From NCBI GenBank assembly GCA_036785705.1, contig JAWUZG010000029.1, positions 18,642,501 through 18,706,500 on the forward strand: 64,000 bases of DNA, given 5' to 3'. Positions within the stretch are counted from its first letter, which is position 1. Every line of letters begins with the position of its first letter. The notes under the pieces were generated by a model. The model did not search any database. It was not told the origin of the DNA and worked only from the letters and a program-made list of their open reading frames with translations. Shown here one piece after another: positions 36,372 to 50,134 of this stretch. Source of the DNA: Acanthornis magna. Lineage: Eukaryota > Chordata > Aves > Passeriformes > Acanthizidae. A program made the translations under genes and the position numbers.

Positions 36372-37516
36372 TGTCCGGGATGGCCACTGCGCCCCCCCAC
36401 CCCCGGCTCCAGGGATATCGCAATAATTGCAAGCCAGCCTGGGATTTCCTGTGAGAGTTGGCAGGGTGACAAGGGGAGTGTGGATGCACTATTTTAAAAG
36501 TTTTTCTCTTCTTTCTCATGGGGAATAGAGATAAGCTGAATTCTTGTGCTTTTCTAATCTTTGTTTGGGTACTGGATGCTGTAGGGCTCCAGCCAATCTT
36601 CTTAGGGGGTGGAAAAACTGTCGACCAATAATTGTTAGACTATTAATGCATATATAAAGAAAGTATTGTAAATAAATTTTGCCTTATTCACCATCTTGCG
36701 TGTGCTGACTGCCTGATTACTATGAGCTACCAGCGACAGGGGAGCTCTGCCTTTTCTGTCCACACGGGCAATTTTGGGCAGCAAGGCAGCACCGGTCTCT
36801 CTGAGGAGAGACACAGTTGCCGCTTGGCTATTGCCTGTTTTTTCCTTCTTTTCCCTTTGACACTGGACTTACTGACTGACTGGAGCTTACTGGCTTGCTT
36901 CCCTGCCTTTCTGCTGCTCGGGAGTCTAGAGCCACTGCAGTTCATGCCGGGACCCAGGAACACCCCATTTCCCCCCAGGCGGCCACCCGCTCTGCGCAGT
37001 CCGGACCCAGGGACCAGCCATCACCGCTGCGGAGTTTCTGCCACCTCTTGCTTGCTACCCCAGGTAAGCCAGCCCTGCTATTCCAGCTTGCTGCTCTGAG
37101 GTCCCTGCCGCAGCCTGTCCTGCCATCCAACCCGTCTGCCATTACTGCGTGAACGCTCGACTAACTTCGCGCCACAGCGCCCCCTGCAGCTGCAGGGGAA
37201 TCATCGCACCTGCCCTGCCCGGCCAGCAGCCCGACAGCGCCCCTGCTGGCTGTGACCGTGACTGCAACAAAGGGGAGGGTGCCTGGCAGCCCGGAGCAGG
37301 TTGTTACTGCTTTTTTTCTGGTTTTGTTTGTTGTTGCTACCATTGTTGTTGCCTGTTTGCCTTGTTATAAATACTAGTAAAGAACTGTTATTAATTTTCC
37401 CATATCTTTGCCTGAAAGCCCCTTGATTTCAAATTCGGAGGGAAGGGGGTCATATTCTCTACTCCAAGAGAGGTTCCCGCCTTCCTTGGCAGACACCTGT
37501 CTTTCAAACTGAGACA
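36372..37516 (+). mobile_element. LTR, plus strand, interrupted by a second LTR
   Basis: The 3' end (TATAAATACTAGTAAAGAAC, TTTGCCTGAAAGCCCCTT, ATTCGGAGGGAAGGGGG, GCAGACACCTGTCTTTC, terminal GAGACA at 37516) matches, from memory, a common avian ERV LTR. The GC-rich middle part (36900-37280) fits U3/R of that family less certainly. The 5' limit is a guess at the TGTCCGGG of 36372; no target duplication of the following GACGTC was found. It contains the 260-bp LTR at 36479-36738, so this one is older. Confidence 0.6.
36479..36738 (+). mobile_element. Compact 260-bp solo LTR, alpharetrovirus-like
   Basis: Starts TGTGGATGCA and ends CCAGCGACA, with exact 6-bp target duplications GGGGAG at 36473-36478 and 36739-36744. 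TATATAAA at 36651 and AATAAA at 36671 are only 20 bp apart. They are followed by TTATTCACCATCTTGCGTG, which recalls the R region of avian alpharetroviruses (ATTCACCACATTGG...). The small size, 6-bp duplication and signal spacing all point to a class II alpha/ERVK-type element. Only the LTR remains; no viral genes are present. Confidence 0.85.
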
Positions 37517-40500
37517 GACGTCCACTCTTGCTTTCTCCACAGATACTCTTCTTTTCAAAAACATATTTTATAAACTACAATGTTCACCATCTCTTTTCCC
37601 CCCACTCCATTAGAATGGCACTGCAAGTGCCATTTAAAGACTGAAAGATTTTACCCTACTGTGATACCTTCAACAACACCTTCATAGATGTTACACAAAT
37701 CCCAACAGCGTGGCAGCTCCCTGCCACTTTTAGAGGAAGGTACACACTGTCTCTTCCCACCATACTGTCCCTGAGGCATCCTCATTGTCTTGTGTCAGCC
37801 CCTAGCTAAAGCCAGTTAGAGAAAGGTCCTTTTGCAGGCTCTGATTGTAAAAGCCCTTTGCTTGAAAGCACTCAAAGACCTCTTAGATCTTTATTTTATT
37901 ACTATGAGCTCAATAGTAAGCTTTTTTTTTTATACTTTTAAAATATACTCCTTGTGGAAGACTGATTTTGTCTTCAGCAGTGGCATGTATACATCATGTC
38001 GAATGCAAACTGTCTGTGTAGATGTTAAAAAGATGAAAAAATAAAACAGTTTAAATATGCACTTTTTCCAACCTTGCTGAAACACAAAGACAAGTGAAGT
38101 CTTACTTCCTCTACATCTCGCAGCCACACCACATGGAATATTTCATTCCCTAAACAGTAGCCAGCCAAAAAGGTACAATAGTGTGAAAAAAGAGTGCTAT
38201 AATTGAAATCCTTTTGCAGCTGTAATTATAGCAGTTGCTATGAAGCCAAAGCTGTAATTTTTGCAAGCCAAACTAAAGCAAAAGGAACAAAAGTACTGAT
38301 TTTTTTTTTTGAAAGCTATAGGGGAGGTTTTCTTTCCTGCTGTTTAATCAAAGCAGTGAAGATTGGGGTCATAAAGAGTCTTGAAAGCTGTACTACTGTT
38401 CTCCACTGGGGTCCAGGCTTCTCCGTATTTTTGCAACATAACACAATTAAATGATATTCACAAATCATGTGGAACATTACCCAAAAAAGGGGGAAAAGAA
38501 ATTCAAGCCCCAATCCTGCAATAGGCTCCATAATGGCTTAAATTCCTATGGCCACAGAGTAGCTAATAATTTACACATAGTAGCTGAGAAGAGTGTTGCA
38601 AACTAATGGAAAAGAGAAGAACCAGCCCTAATAACTCCATCCAAGTCAGTCAGGCAAAGCACAGTTGCAAGGAGGTGTTCTCACTGAAAAATGCAGGCTG
38701 AAGTATGCACACAACCAACCTGAACCTCTCAGACCTCATCATGGTCTAGAGAAACCCAGCAACGCAGCTAAAACTCAAATCTTTGAACTGGAAAACAGGT
38801 TTGCTTTGTTTGGCTATAGAATTTACATTGATCTGCTTTTTTTGCCAAGATTTTATTTTTGCTTTTCAGCACAAAAAACAGAGACCTAAGAAAATTCTAA
38901 GAATAACTTAAGTTATGAATATTATTGCTATTAATAAGTTCTAGTCCTTCTTAGGGTGAGGGGATAAACTATCAATCCAAGAATCTCTGCTTGAAATATT
39001 TTATCCACGTCTGTATTTTCCAGTTTCAATAAAGACATTTCAGATCCCATACTATTTGCTGAGGGTATGGGACATGTTCAGCTTAAGTATAAGAAGACAA
39101 TTCAGGGACTCATGTTTCTGTTCACAGTCAAAGCAAGCAGGATTGACTATTTGACCAGAATTCAGCACTGCTGCAAGACCAAGTAGCATTTTAAATTTGA
39201 ACAGCACTGGCTCAGCTAATGAGCTCTGAGGATTACCAGTTTTCAAAATTACAATTATATGGAAATATTAAACGTGATCATACCTAACTAAACACAGATT
39301 TTGAATGCACCATCTTACTTGTTCTTCATGTATCTTCTACAGCTGGTCAAAGGGTTTGTGTTTTGGATTTTTTTTCAAACTATACAAAATCTTTAAAATG
39401 AGAACGTGTTTTATTATTCCTGTATTTGAGATAAACTGCTAGTTTAGCCAACAAATAAAACCTTTGTAAAAATATGCATATATCACTTTGTACCATGGTC
39501 AAGAATCCATTTTTAAAAAGCAGCAAAGTACCTGTAATTATTTTGTCTCCATTTACAAGAGAATTATCAGTGCTACTTTTGACCTCTTCCAAACAACTGA
39601 ATTATCAGCCAATTTCTTAAATACAATATCTATATTCCTTTCTTTCATAGCTTCTCATTTCCCTATATACACATATTTTCTCTAAGATAAAAGGCTACTG
39701 CAGATTATGGTTATAACCACAGATAAGCAGGACTCTGAAGACTGCTTCTCTTGTGATAGAAAGATAAATGTTATTATATTCAAGATGCATAAAATTTTCT
39801 GCAAAACTAAGGGAGAAAAATTGCAAGGTCTTTCAGTGAACAAAGCCCCTCTCAAAACTCTTTGTGACTCTGTAAGGAAAAGACTGAAAGTATTTACAAT
39901 TTTTTTTTACAAAATTCAGTTTAGAAATAATTAATTTTGAATTTGAAGGGAAAAAACATGGAAATAAAAGTGAGGGCATGATTCACAATCATTTCCTATA
40001 GAAATTACTATCCCAAATAGAAAAACTTTGAGCATACGGTGATGGAAGAAAAACACCAACCACATCTGGAAGACAAAAATCAAGCCTTTTGTTCTAGACT
40101 ATCTCTTTCCTCATAAGCATATAAACAGAAAAAAAATATAATTTCTAATGTTGTACTATGAAATGTCCAAAGTTTGAAAAACTGTTTTTCTTCTTCAAAC
40201 TTCTGGGTATTTATGTAACTATCTTTTCCTGTCTTTTCCACTTGTACATACTGTGTTTTCTCAAGGCCACATGAATGTTTCCATATAATTTGTCCTTTAT
40301 TGGAAACCCCAGTCACTCCTTATTCCCTGTAGCTTTTAGGCATAATGCCTCAACTTTCCTACATTACAATTTTCGTCTCACTTGCAAACATCATTCACCA
40401 CAGGCAGTATGATTTTACTTAGCTTCCATTTCTGATAAGCACTGAAAGAATTCTAACCCAAATATAAATGATGAAATGAATAAACATTTTTAGAGTGTAT

Positions 40501-43500
40501 TTCAGGAGTTGTACAAATTCACAGAGGAATTCATATGGAAAAGCATTAGTGCTTATTGGCAATACAACTGACTGCTTACTTGCAGCTGTTTAGAGTTTAC
40601 ACAGCTTTACTGTGAAATTCCTCCTTCCAGGGGTCTGAATCATGACAAAATGCATATTTCAATTACCGCAACTTGTTCTCCTAACAAACCAAGCTCATTT
40701 TTACCCGAAGTAAGTCAGTGTCTTTACACCTCTTCATCATGCAAATCTACTTACGTGGAATAATCTCACTATTACCATAAAAATTCCTCTTATTTTAATC
40801 CATATGAATGCCTGCCACACACATTTGACTATTATTGTCCCAAAAGCAGCAAGTACCATGCAATCCATCTTACAGAGCAGAGTAAGAAAAAAGATGTTTT
40901 CTTTTTCGTTTGTGCCAAGCTGACCATGATGGGAGACCAGTTTCATTTTTTATAAGTCATAATGCTTGCCAGCAAAGCTTCTGTTTAAAACACAGTGTTA
41001 TCCCACTGAAAAGACACACAAACATCCAATGTTGATTGGTTCAAATGACAAAAGCAGCTTGGGTTTGGGACAGTTTCAGTACTCCTCTAGGGCCGGCACG
41101 GAAAGATTGCTTCATTTTTGTGTATTGCGGGTTCAATGGGGCAGGGTCAGATGTTGCTACAGCATGTCAAGTTCCCTTCAGCCTATTAATATGAAACCTT
41201 GAAGAGCATCATCATAATGAAGAAACTTTTCCCTCCTTGGCATGGTATTCATAAGAAGTGGTCCCTTTATACTTCAAAGAAAACACAGTCTTTCAAACTA
41301 TTCCAAGTAATGCTTTTCAGAAGAATCATATTTCATATGAGGAAAACCACAGGAGAAGAAAATAATACAGAAAGATTTAAACTTCTCGATCAGTTCTTAA
41401 ACTACCTTAAGAAAAGCAGTTTATTTGCAGATTAAATGTGCAGACAAATAATAAAAAATGTGGACATGGAAAGGCACACTTTTAAAGTAAGAAAACAGAG
41501 TTCCGTAAACATGCAGATAAAGCAAAGAACATTCAGAATAAAATTAATAGGAATAAGCAGCAGGATTTGGAAAAGATCATTATCTAATTATCTGTGTTAC
41601 ATCTCAAGAGTATAATCGTGTAGTGCCAGCTAAACTAGCTTAAGACTGAGTTGTTGATAACTATGTAGCTGCAGTTTTTCAATTTGAGGGACTCCTGAAT
41701 ATTTTTGAGTGGAAAATAACTGCCTGCAAAGCTGGAGAAGGGATTCATAGGTTTACATTTTTCCTATTTATTTAATTCTTAGTTTTCCAAGCACAGTCTT
41801 GGCTATAGTCTTGGCCACTGCCAGTTTTGGGACGGGATGCAAAAATCTTGATTTATTGACTGAAATTATCATATATTGTCTCATTAAACTCACCCCATCA
41901 AAGACACACTGTGCTACAGGACATGCTTATATCAGCAATTGCCCCGCAACTGTCTTTCCCCTCTAAAATTATCAGTCATTGCACTCTTCCACCCTGAAAT
42001 CTTCCAAATCCACAGACCCAAAAATTCCCAGGGACACATTTCCTGTCCATGGACAAATGGTGGTATATGTACTTTATTAATCTGTAATCTCTGCCAAGTC
42101 TGTGGGAACTGGCCACTACGTATATGTTTCCTGATGATTATTAAACCAGCTGGAGGTTTAAATTAACGCCAAATGCAGCCCCACCTTCAGGGATGGCTAT
42201 CAGAAACTGCAGAAGAGAGGCTTCACATGCCACAACAACATGTAGAGGGAACCCTGTGGCTCAATGTCTCACGGCTCTCTTTCAAGGACAATGCAGTGCC
42301 TCCCTTCTGAGTGCATCTTTATAAGCCAGGAAAAGAACTGAGTGCAACTAGAGGGAAAATGGGTTCACTAAAATGGAAAAAAGGCTTTCACATGTGATGG
42401 GAAGTAGCTCTACCGAGCCTCACCTGGACAGAGAAACACCCCCTGGATAATGCTGCTGCTTAAACGGCCAGCCTCAGTATTACAAATGAAGACCCCAAAC
42501 ACAGCTGGACACAGAAAATAAATTCCCCTGAGAGGGGTAGAGGGTTTCTCTACACTGGTAGAAGAGACCATGGAGGGAAAATCAGTGTGGGATGCCCTGG
42601 ATCTTCAGGTTCCCCCATGGATCCAGATGGGCACCCTCACAAACCACCCTGGCCAGGATATGTGCTTTCACAGACCTGCCATATCTAATCCAAACCTCTT
42701 CACTGATAAGCACACCTCTGTAAATTCTCCGCACACGAGGCTGGCACACACCATGGCTGCATGTTCTTCGGGGCCAGGTGGGACAAGTTGCAGTGCCAGC
42801 GTGGCATTAGGGTTTGGCTGCAGACAGCACACACTGTATCTGCTGCTTCCCTCTCCTCACTCCATTTAACTGCAAGGGCACACTAACAATATTCATTCTC
42901 CAGGGCTTCTGCAGCTCTCTGAGTTGCCACTGGGGAATCATGACATGGTTTGACGTGAGTTTGACAAAGAAAAGGAGATGGCAGAGTGCCTACTAACATT
43001 ATTCCCATGCTGAAATGCCCCACAGACAGCCATGGTCGTTCCTCTGGGACTAAGTCACCAGTGGAAATAGCATAATGACTGTTTTTTAACTTGATGTCTT
43101 ATTAAAAGAAGTCACATTGGAATGACACTGGATATCTGATAGATACGCTAAAGAAAAATCAGTAACAGAAGAAGAGCTGAAACAAAATCAAGTTTCAAAA
43201 TACCAAAGGTATCATGGATGAAGAAGAAATGCCTTTCATTACCAGAACTACCAAAATCTACTGACTGAAGACAGCCTACACCAAGGAGAAACACAGGCAT
43301 AGGAAGCTTTCAAGTCTGGGCGAAACATTTCATTGCATTCTCTCCATGACTGGTTTTGTTTTCAAACCCATACTCCAGTATCTTCTGAATTCTAGTAAAG
43401 AACAAGAAAACTGAGGAGAAAGCTCTAAAAGGTCAATAAACTATTCTTATGTGATTTGTACATTTCTGAAGTTTACATAGATGTGACCTGTTGGTCACAT

Positions 43501-43699
43501 CTAAACTGCTCAGAAATAGGCTAAACAGAAAACTCCCACAACTAAGAAATTCAAGTACATCCAATTCACAAACTTTTCAACTAAATAAATATAACCAATT
43601 CTCACACAAATCACTTCCAACTAACATTTTTTTTATGCATAGGTGCAGCTTACATTAGGTGCAATGTGGCCAAGTTCCCCTAATGCACTGCGTAACCTG
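37517..43699. other. No gene seen
   Basis: 6.2 kb of unique AT-rich DNA with short frames only. The patch at about 38195-38290 (ATAATTGAAATC, CAGCTGTAATTATAGC) resembles conserved non-coding DNA, but this is an impression. No LTR or CR1 termini were recognised. Confidence 0.45.
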
Positions 43700-43910
43700 G
43701 CCCTAGTGCTTCTGGTGGACATTACCTGAAGAAGAGGGAAAGCTACACACTTACTTCCTCAGTAGTTTTGAGCAAATTGTTTTATTTCACTATGTCACCT
43801 TCTGATCTGATAAAACAGAGATAATGCTATTCAGCTATCTTAAAGGAGCTTCCTGAGACTGATAATTGTCTGCAAAACACTTTACAAATGCAAAGCAAAA
43901 TATTTTTCAA
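43700..43910 (+). repeat. Possible ancient MIR/CORE-SINE remnant
   Basis: The order of short segments (GAGCAAATTG, TATGTCACC, TCTGATAAAACAGAGATAATGC, CTTAAAGGAGCTTCCTGAGA, then AAAACACTTTACAAATGC) follows the MIR core and tail: GGGCAAGTTAC, CTCAGTTTCC, TCTGTAAAATGGGGATAATA, CCTCATAGGGTTGTTGTGAGG, AAAGCGCTTAGAA. Identity is low and the boundaries are loose. An alignment to the MIR consensus would decide it. Confidence 0.4.
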
Positions 43911-46900
43911 CTTAAGCTCCTATTGCTATGCTGTTTATGAACAAGAGGAAAACATCTGAGTGCCTAAAAAAAGGCACTAGGCTATTGTTTCCCATGAGGC
44001 TCACAGAAACACTAAATTGTCTCCAGGATAATCACAAACCATTTAACTCATATCTCACAAAAAACCCCTACAAAACCACACTCAGGACCAACTGCATTAA
44101 TAGAAACAAGGCATTTGGGTAAATAACCCACAACCCCGCCGTGTATTCAGGACCACATGCTATATCTGACCAGCAGAAGAACAGTCCTCTTGCACTGAAG
44201 CCAAATTCCTGTGTACCAGCAACATGGACATCAGTGCACCTGACTTACTGAAACTCAGGTGCAAGCCATTTCTGGAAGTCAGAGATAGGATACAGGCAGA
44301 TGTTTTCCCTGTGCAACATGTTGTCATTTCACAGAAACCCTGTGAAGGCGGGGAGGAAGTTAATTTGGGCATATTCATGATTTACAGCTATTCACACAGC
44401 TTGTTCTGTACTGGAGGATTTAATCTTGCAAGATTTCCCTGACCAAGAGTTTTCAGAACCACTGCAGCTCCCATTACAAAGAAACCAAAGAGCGTGATGA
44501 AGCTGCTTTCAGATTCAGCTGCATAATGAGTGATGCAATGTTGGCACAAGATATAAATGCTAATATAGACCACAGGAAAAAACACTGAGATAAAAAGCAG
44601 CAAGAAAACTAGAGTGGTTACTAAATAAGGCAAACAATTTTAAAATTAAGAGATGCAATGGGACATTAGATCAGAAAGAAACACAGGACTTTCACCAGAT
44701 GTTCAACACTCTTGCTAACATGAATGAAAGCAGCATATATACTGGATGGATTGTGGGGTTGCTCATGTTTTTGGGGGACTTTTTTTAATACCAAAAAAAC
44801 CCAGAAACATTTTCGATTAAAAAAACACAGTCAGGAAAGATTACAAGTTTCATGAGAAACTCATTTCTGACACCTTTTCCCCTGTTACCAATTTGCCACC
44901 AGAATCCAGTCAACAGAAATTTTTAAAAAATACAATAGCTATCATCATTCTTTTTTGTGTGCGTCAAAAAAACCCTTAAAAGAATTATTTTAATTGTGTT
45001 AAATATTTGTCATTCTACAAGTCATTCTTCTCCTACTGATTTCTCCAGTTTATTTCACCTAAACAAGAATGAAGTTGAATGGTTGCAAGCACAGGAGTAG
45101 AAGTTGTATTCATCTCAGTGCAATCTAAAGTCACATGAAAATCAAGGAGCTCCAGTGAGCTCTCTGACCTTTCTATAGCAAAGAAGAAATGCCTGAGTGT
45201 TACTAACTCTGCTTGACATGACTAGGGACTATGGACTATTCAGTTTTTAATATTTGACTCCTGCTGCCGCACTTTCATTTGCCAATTCACAGTGTCTTCT
45301 GAGTAAGAAAATCTGTGCTTGAGCTGAACCTCAGGAGAGAGAGGGGCTTCATGTTGCACCTGCATCCTCTGGAGTTATCATCTGAACATAGTCTCAGGAA
45401 AACAAGTGTACAAACTTGTAAGATTAGTGACTGAATGCTGTGATTGGACTGCATAGTCCTTGCAGTACTATTTAAATTAAAAGATAAAAACAAAACAAAA
45501 CAAACAAACAAAAAGAAGAGATAGGACAAAAAGGCAATTACAGTAACTCCAGAATTAGCAGATGGAAAACTACTTATTTCATTTTAGAATACATCCAGAA
45601 GGCTGTTCCATCAACCCCTCATCTGGAGACTTGGTCTTTTAACCAAAAACTTGACATTTTTAGATTCCTGGCAAAAAAAAGATGCTACCTCCCTATTATC
45701 TCTAACTTCTAATAAACTGAAGTATTATTAGCTAGATGTTATTTGCTTTGGATTGCAAACAGCAAGTTCTACCCCAAGTGTCAGAGGAAGAGTAGGCGTA
45801 GCAATAAAGACGGGACTTTTACAACTTCTTGGTAGCCTTGCTGTTTCTCAGCATCACCTTGCTTGGTACCTGGCCACATCAGTACTGAGCATCAAACTAA
45901 TGGACTTTTGTCTAAACAACTTGTTGATACTCAGTTATCGAAGCAAGTGGATTAAAAATACATCACGTAATAGCAAAAATCCCGGGATACTAGAAAGGAG
46001 ACTGGACACCAAAAATGTCAGTTTGAATGCAAAACAAATTAAATGGAGCATGTTTTCTTGATGACAGTTACAACATTTTTCTTTCCCAGTGGACTTAGTG
46101 CATTTCATAAGAAGCAGTGAATGCTAATCAGTAGCAGCCTAAAATAAACCTAGTGCATCCACAGGTCAAACTGAGGCTTTTTTAGAAGCACAGTCATTAA
46201 GGGAGGACACCTTCGTTCTTTTTGTTTGTTTCCATTGATAGAACCAAAGCACCAAGACCACCATAGGACCTCACCAGCAAATCAAAATTACACAAGGGGG
46301 AAACCCCAGGCATCTGGTCTATTTCAACTGCAAAATTTTCCCACTTTTTGGAAGGCTTTAACCATCCATGTTCTTTTGTGTGAAAGAGAGGCTGAGTCAT
46401 CCCATGTAGGAGTAACTATAAATACCTAATGCCAAGACCTCTGCACAAAAGCTGCAGCACTCAATATACACTATTTTGGAGACACTTGAATTCTGGAGAA
46501 AGAGTACAGCATGCCCTGTTTAGGAAGGAACATCTGTTGCACTGGCTGAGAAGCAGCTGGTGTGACCTCCTGTCCCCAAAGTAATGTCAACTCACCGATG
46601 TTACTTTTTACAAGCAGCATTGCAAGAATTCCTCACAAGAAGTGCTTGGAACGGAAAAAGAAGCTATTGCCAGAGGATTTGTTCAGCCACTAAAACTTTG
46701 TTCCTTTCAGTGAAACACAGTCATTACGTTATCTCATAACAATGCAAATATCTGGTTCTCTTTATCCTGACAGTGTATTCTGTAATTCATCTTGATATGG
46801 AGTGGAACACGAAGTCTATTTGCAATGCAGCCATCACCACACTGCATTCCTACTATTCCATAGTAGTTTCCTGATTTCTATGCCTCTGAAGATTAGCAAA

Positions 46901-49900
46901 TATGAAATCACCTATTTTGATACCCAGCAGTGAAAGCCCACATACATAATTTTAATTCGTTGTTAGGATTGCCTTTTCCTGCCATAATCAGATGTAGGAG
47001 TGTAACCCTAACACAAGAAGCCAGAGCAGGAGAACAAAGTTAATACTTATAAACACTTCAAGCAAGTGCCTGAGCACTTCCTACCCCCTGCACACAAAAG
47101 CAAAAGTCTACTCCAAAATCCCCTGCTAAATACTGTAAACAACTAACAGACTGCTGGAATAGGTCTTGGGTCTTCACTCACATACCCATTTTTCCCTTTC
47201 ACATGCGCACTGGCTTGGGTTATTTTTAAACAAAGCATGGCTTTATGCTAGTTTAGTTTGCTAACTATTTCATTTTGAATGCATAATTAAAACCTTTAAG
47301 ATCACGTTATCAGACTTTTTCTTTTCTCTCTTTTTTCTTGTTTCCCCTTTCTTCTTTGAAAGACTAAACAAACCAGAATTGCTTAATATTTTTTGCCAGA
47401 ACTGTGAAAGGCATCACAAGAGAAGTCTAGATGAACACATAAGAATGAAAACTTCTGAGAAGCAAGGAAGTCTTAGTTACAACATAGAGCTTCTTCCCCG
47501 TGATCAAAAGGAGTAGCTAATTACCCTCTAACACATAGAAATTAGAGTGGACACTCACAAGTATTTACACAGATTCTTTGTTCCTCTCCATCAGGTTTAT
47601 AAAGCAATCAACATCACAGTGCTCTGTAGCCTCCCAGAGATCAGTCAGTCCTGAGACATGATTTCTTAAACCTTTCCTGTGACAGTGTTCTGCCTGCACA
47701 AAATACACGGCCCCCCATAAACTGTCTATGAGGGGGTCTGTGATAACGCCTACAAGTCTTTTGCCTGTGGCTGGGATTTGCCAAGGAATGTGCAGACTCT
47801 ACCATAAAAAAAGGTGGAAGAGGCTCACACCATCTTGCTATGAATCCAACAAGAATACTTCTTCCAGTCAAAACTACTAAGGGAAATCCCAATCTGCTTT
47901 CCCATCCTGCTCTCCCAAAAAGTATTCATATTTCTGATGCAGGACAGGAGCGACTTGAGCAAATCAAGTTTACACCCACTCTAAACCTGATTCAGGACAC
48001 ACCACCAAGTACATGATTTAACAATAAGGTTTTGGTCAAAAGTTTACTTTTCTTCTCCAAGATTACCATCCTTGACAGGGAAGTAAAATAGCAAAGTGGA
48101 CTGAAAAGCCAAGAACAGAACAGCGCAGAGACAGCTTTGTGATGAAGGTTGTGCCAGTGAGAAATATAGCTTCAATTAGGAGCCCAGACTATCTGTATGG
48201 GATCAAACAAATCACTAGCTATGACGTATGATAATGTCAATAAAGGACATTGAGGGATTACATGAGCCAAGAGAAGAGAACAGCACTAATTCTGCTATAT
48301 ACTCTCAAGTTCATACACTTGATCTTTTACCAAAAATGTTTGTTATTAATCCTTCACTATTAATCCTTGAATTAGCCTACTCACCTTATGAAGTCATCTC
48401 ACTCCTCTAACTATTCTTATTTCTCTATACCTTTTCTAGGTTTGTCATACTCTTTTCTGAAAGCAAAGAAAGATGACAGTGCCCAGGATATGCACACACC
48501 ACAGACATATCCTGAACATATATGAATTTTCAGTTTGGCTCTCCACTTCTTTCAGAATTCTGATCAAGAATTGATATTTTGGCTGCCATCTGAACTCATG
48601 TTCTCAATGACCTAGCTATATTAATTTCAACATTTCTACCTTGAATTGTAATAAACAGTTTAAACCTTATAATTTTGTGTACGTTGCTGGCTTATGCCAT
48701 GAACATTACAGGGAATTTAATCTGCCATTTTAATGCCTATTCACTGCAAAATCTTTCTGTAAACCTGGAATAACATCTTTTCATTTTTTCTACCCTGAAT
48801 ACTACCATATTTATGGCACTTTTTTCCTACCATGAATTCTACTGCATCATCAGCACGCTCTGTCATCTCACCATTCATTCTTTTTCTGTATCACTTGGGA
48901 AGCACAGGTTAATGGAGTTCTCAGTGACACCCCAGTTATCTTCAACTACAAAATCAGATTATTATTTCCACTATTCAATCAGCTCCTAATTCATAACAGT
49001 ACCTTTCATCTTTAAGGCTTCATTTTGACAAGGTTACTTAATGAAAGAGATTGTAAAATCTTTCTAGAAATTAATTTACACAACATCCAGAATAGTATCT
49101 TCATCAACTCTTTCTAATGAATGAAAACAGATTTGTGAAAAAGAGATTTTCCGCTAAGAAAATCGCATTGATTTTCCCTCATTCTATCATATGATTTATG
49201 GACATAATAATTCTATTTTTTCTATGCTTTCTATCAGTTTCCTTGGTATGTAAGGCAGAAAAACAGTATTTAGTCTCAATGAACTGTTACATTAGTATCA
49301 CATTTGCCATTGCTCTGGTACCAAATAGCAAATTAAGCAGCTTATGAACTGGAGTTGTTAGTACACTATTTTCTATTTGAGTTACCTCAGAACTTTTCGG
49401 TGACAACCAGCTGGTCCTGAAAAATACATACACAATTATTCATTGCATCAGTTGGTCACAAAAGCTTTTTGCTGCCACTCTGCCTGGAGACAACTCACCT
49501 GATCTGTCTCCTGCCATGTAGGATGCCTTCTAAACATTTGGAGAAGAAACGTCCATTAAAAGAATTAACTGAGATTTTTCTGTCATAATTTTGCTATCTG
49601 TGAATCTTCATTTCAGGACCTGATCTTCTAAGATCTTTTGGATTCTAACCTAGGCTTCTTCCTCTCCTCAAGCAGACAGAAGCTAATATTCCTTTCATAT
49701 CCAGTGTTAATATACTACTCACTGTCTTCATTAGCAGCTGTTACCACCAGTCCACCACAAACATCTATTTTCACTGGATTTGTAAGTGCTTTTGAAGTCT
49801 TTGTTTCCACTACTTCTCCTTTGTAAAAACCTTTTCTAAAATGAAAAAGGAAACAACCACTATTTTCACCAGAATGAAATACTTAACTTGAAAATGTCTG

Positions 49901-50129
49901 AGTTGCCTTGGTGGAGTTTTTTCATAGGCTGTTTTGTCAAAAATGCATCTCTTTAATCCAGCCTTTGATCTCCCTTCTAGTTTTCCTTCTCCTTTACCTC
50001 CCTCTTTTTCCAGTGTAGGGCTAAGCCAAAACTCATTTAGCATTTACATAGCCTCTAATTAACTAATGCTCATGAGATAAGGAAATTACATCATGCTCTA
50101 AGTAGTATTTTGCAAAAGAATCAGAAAAC
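43911..50129. other. No gene seen; A-rich tract at 45478-45515
   Basis: 6.2 kb of unique AT-rich DNA. It includes a short (CAAA)n-type tract. No coding frame above about 100 codons and no recognised repeat family. Confidence 0.45.
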
Positions 50130-50134
50130 CAAAG

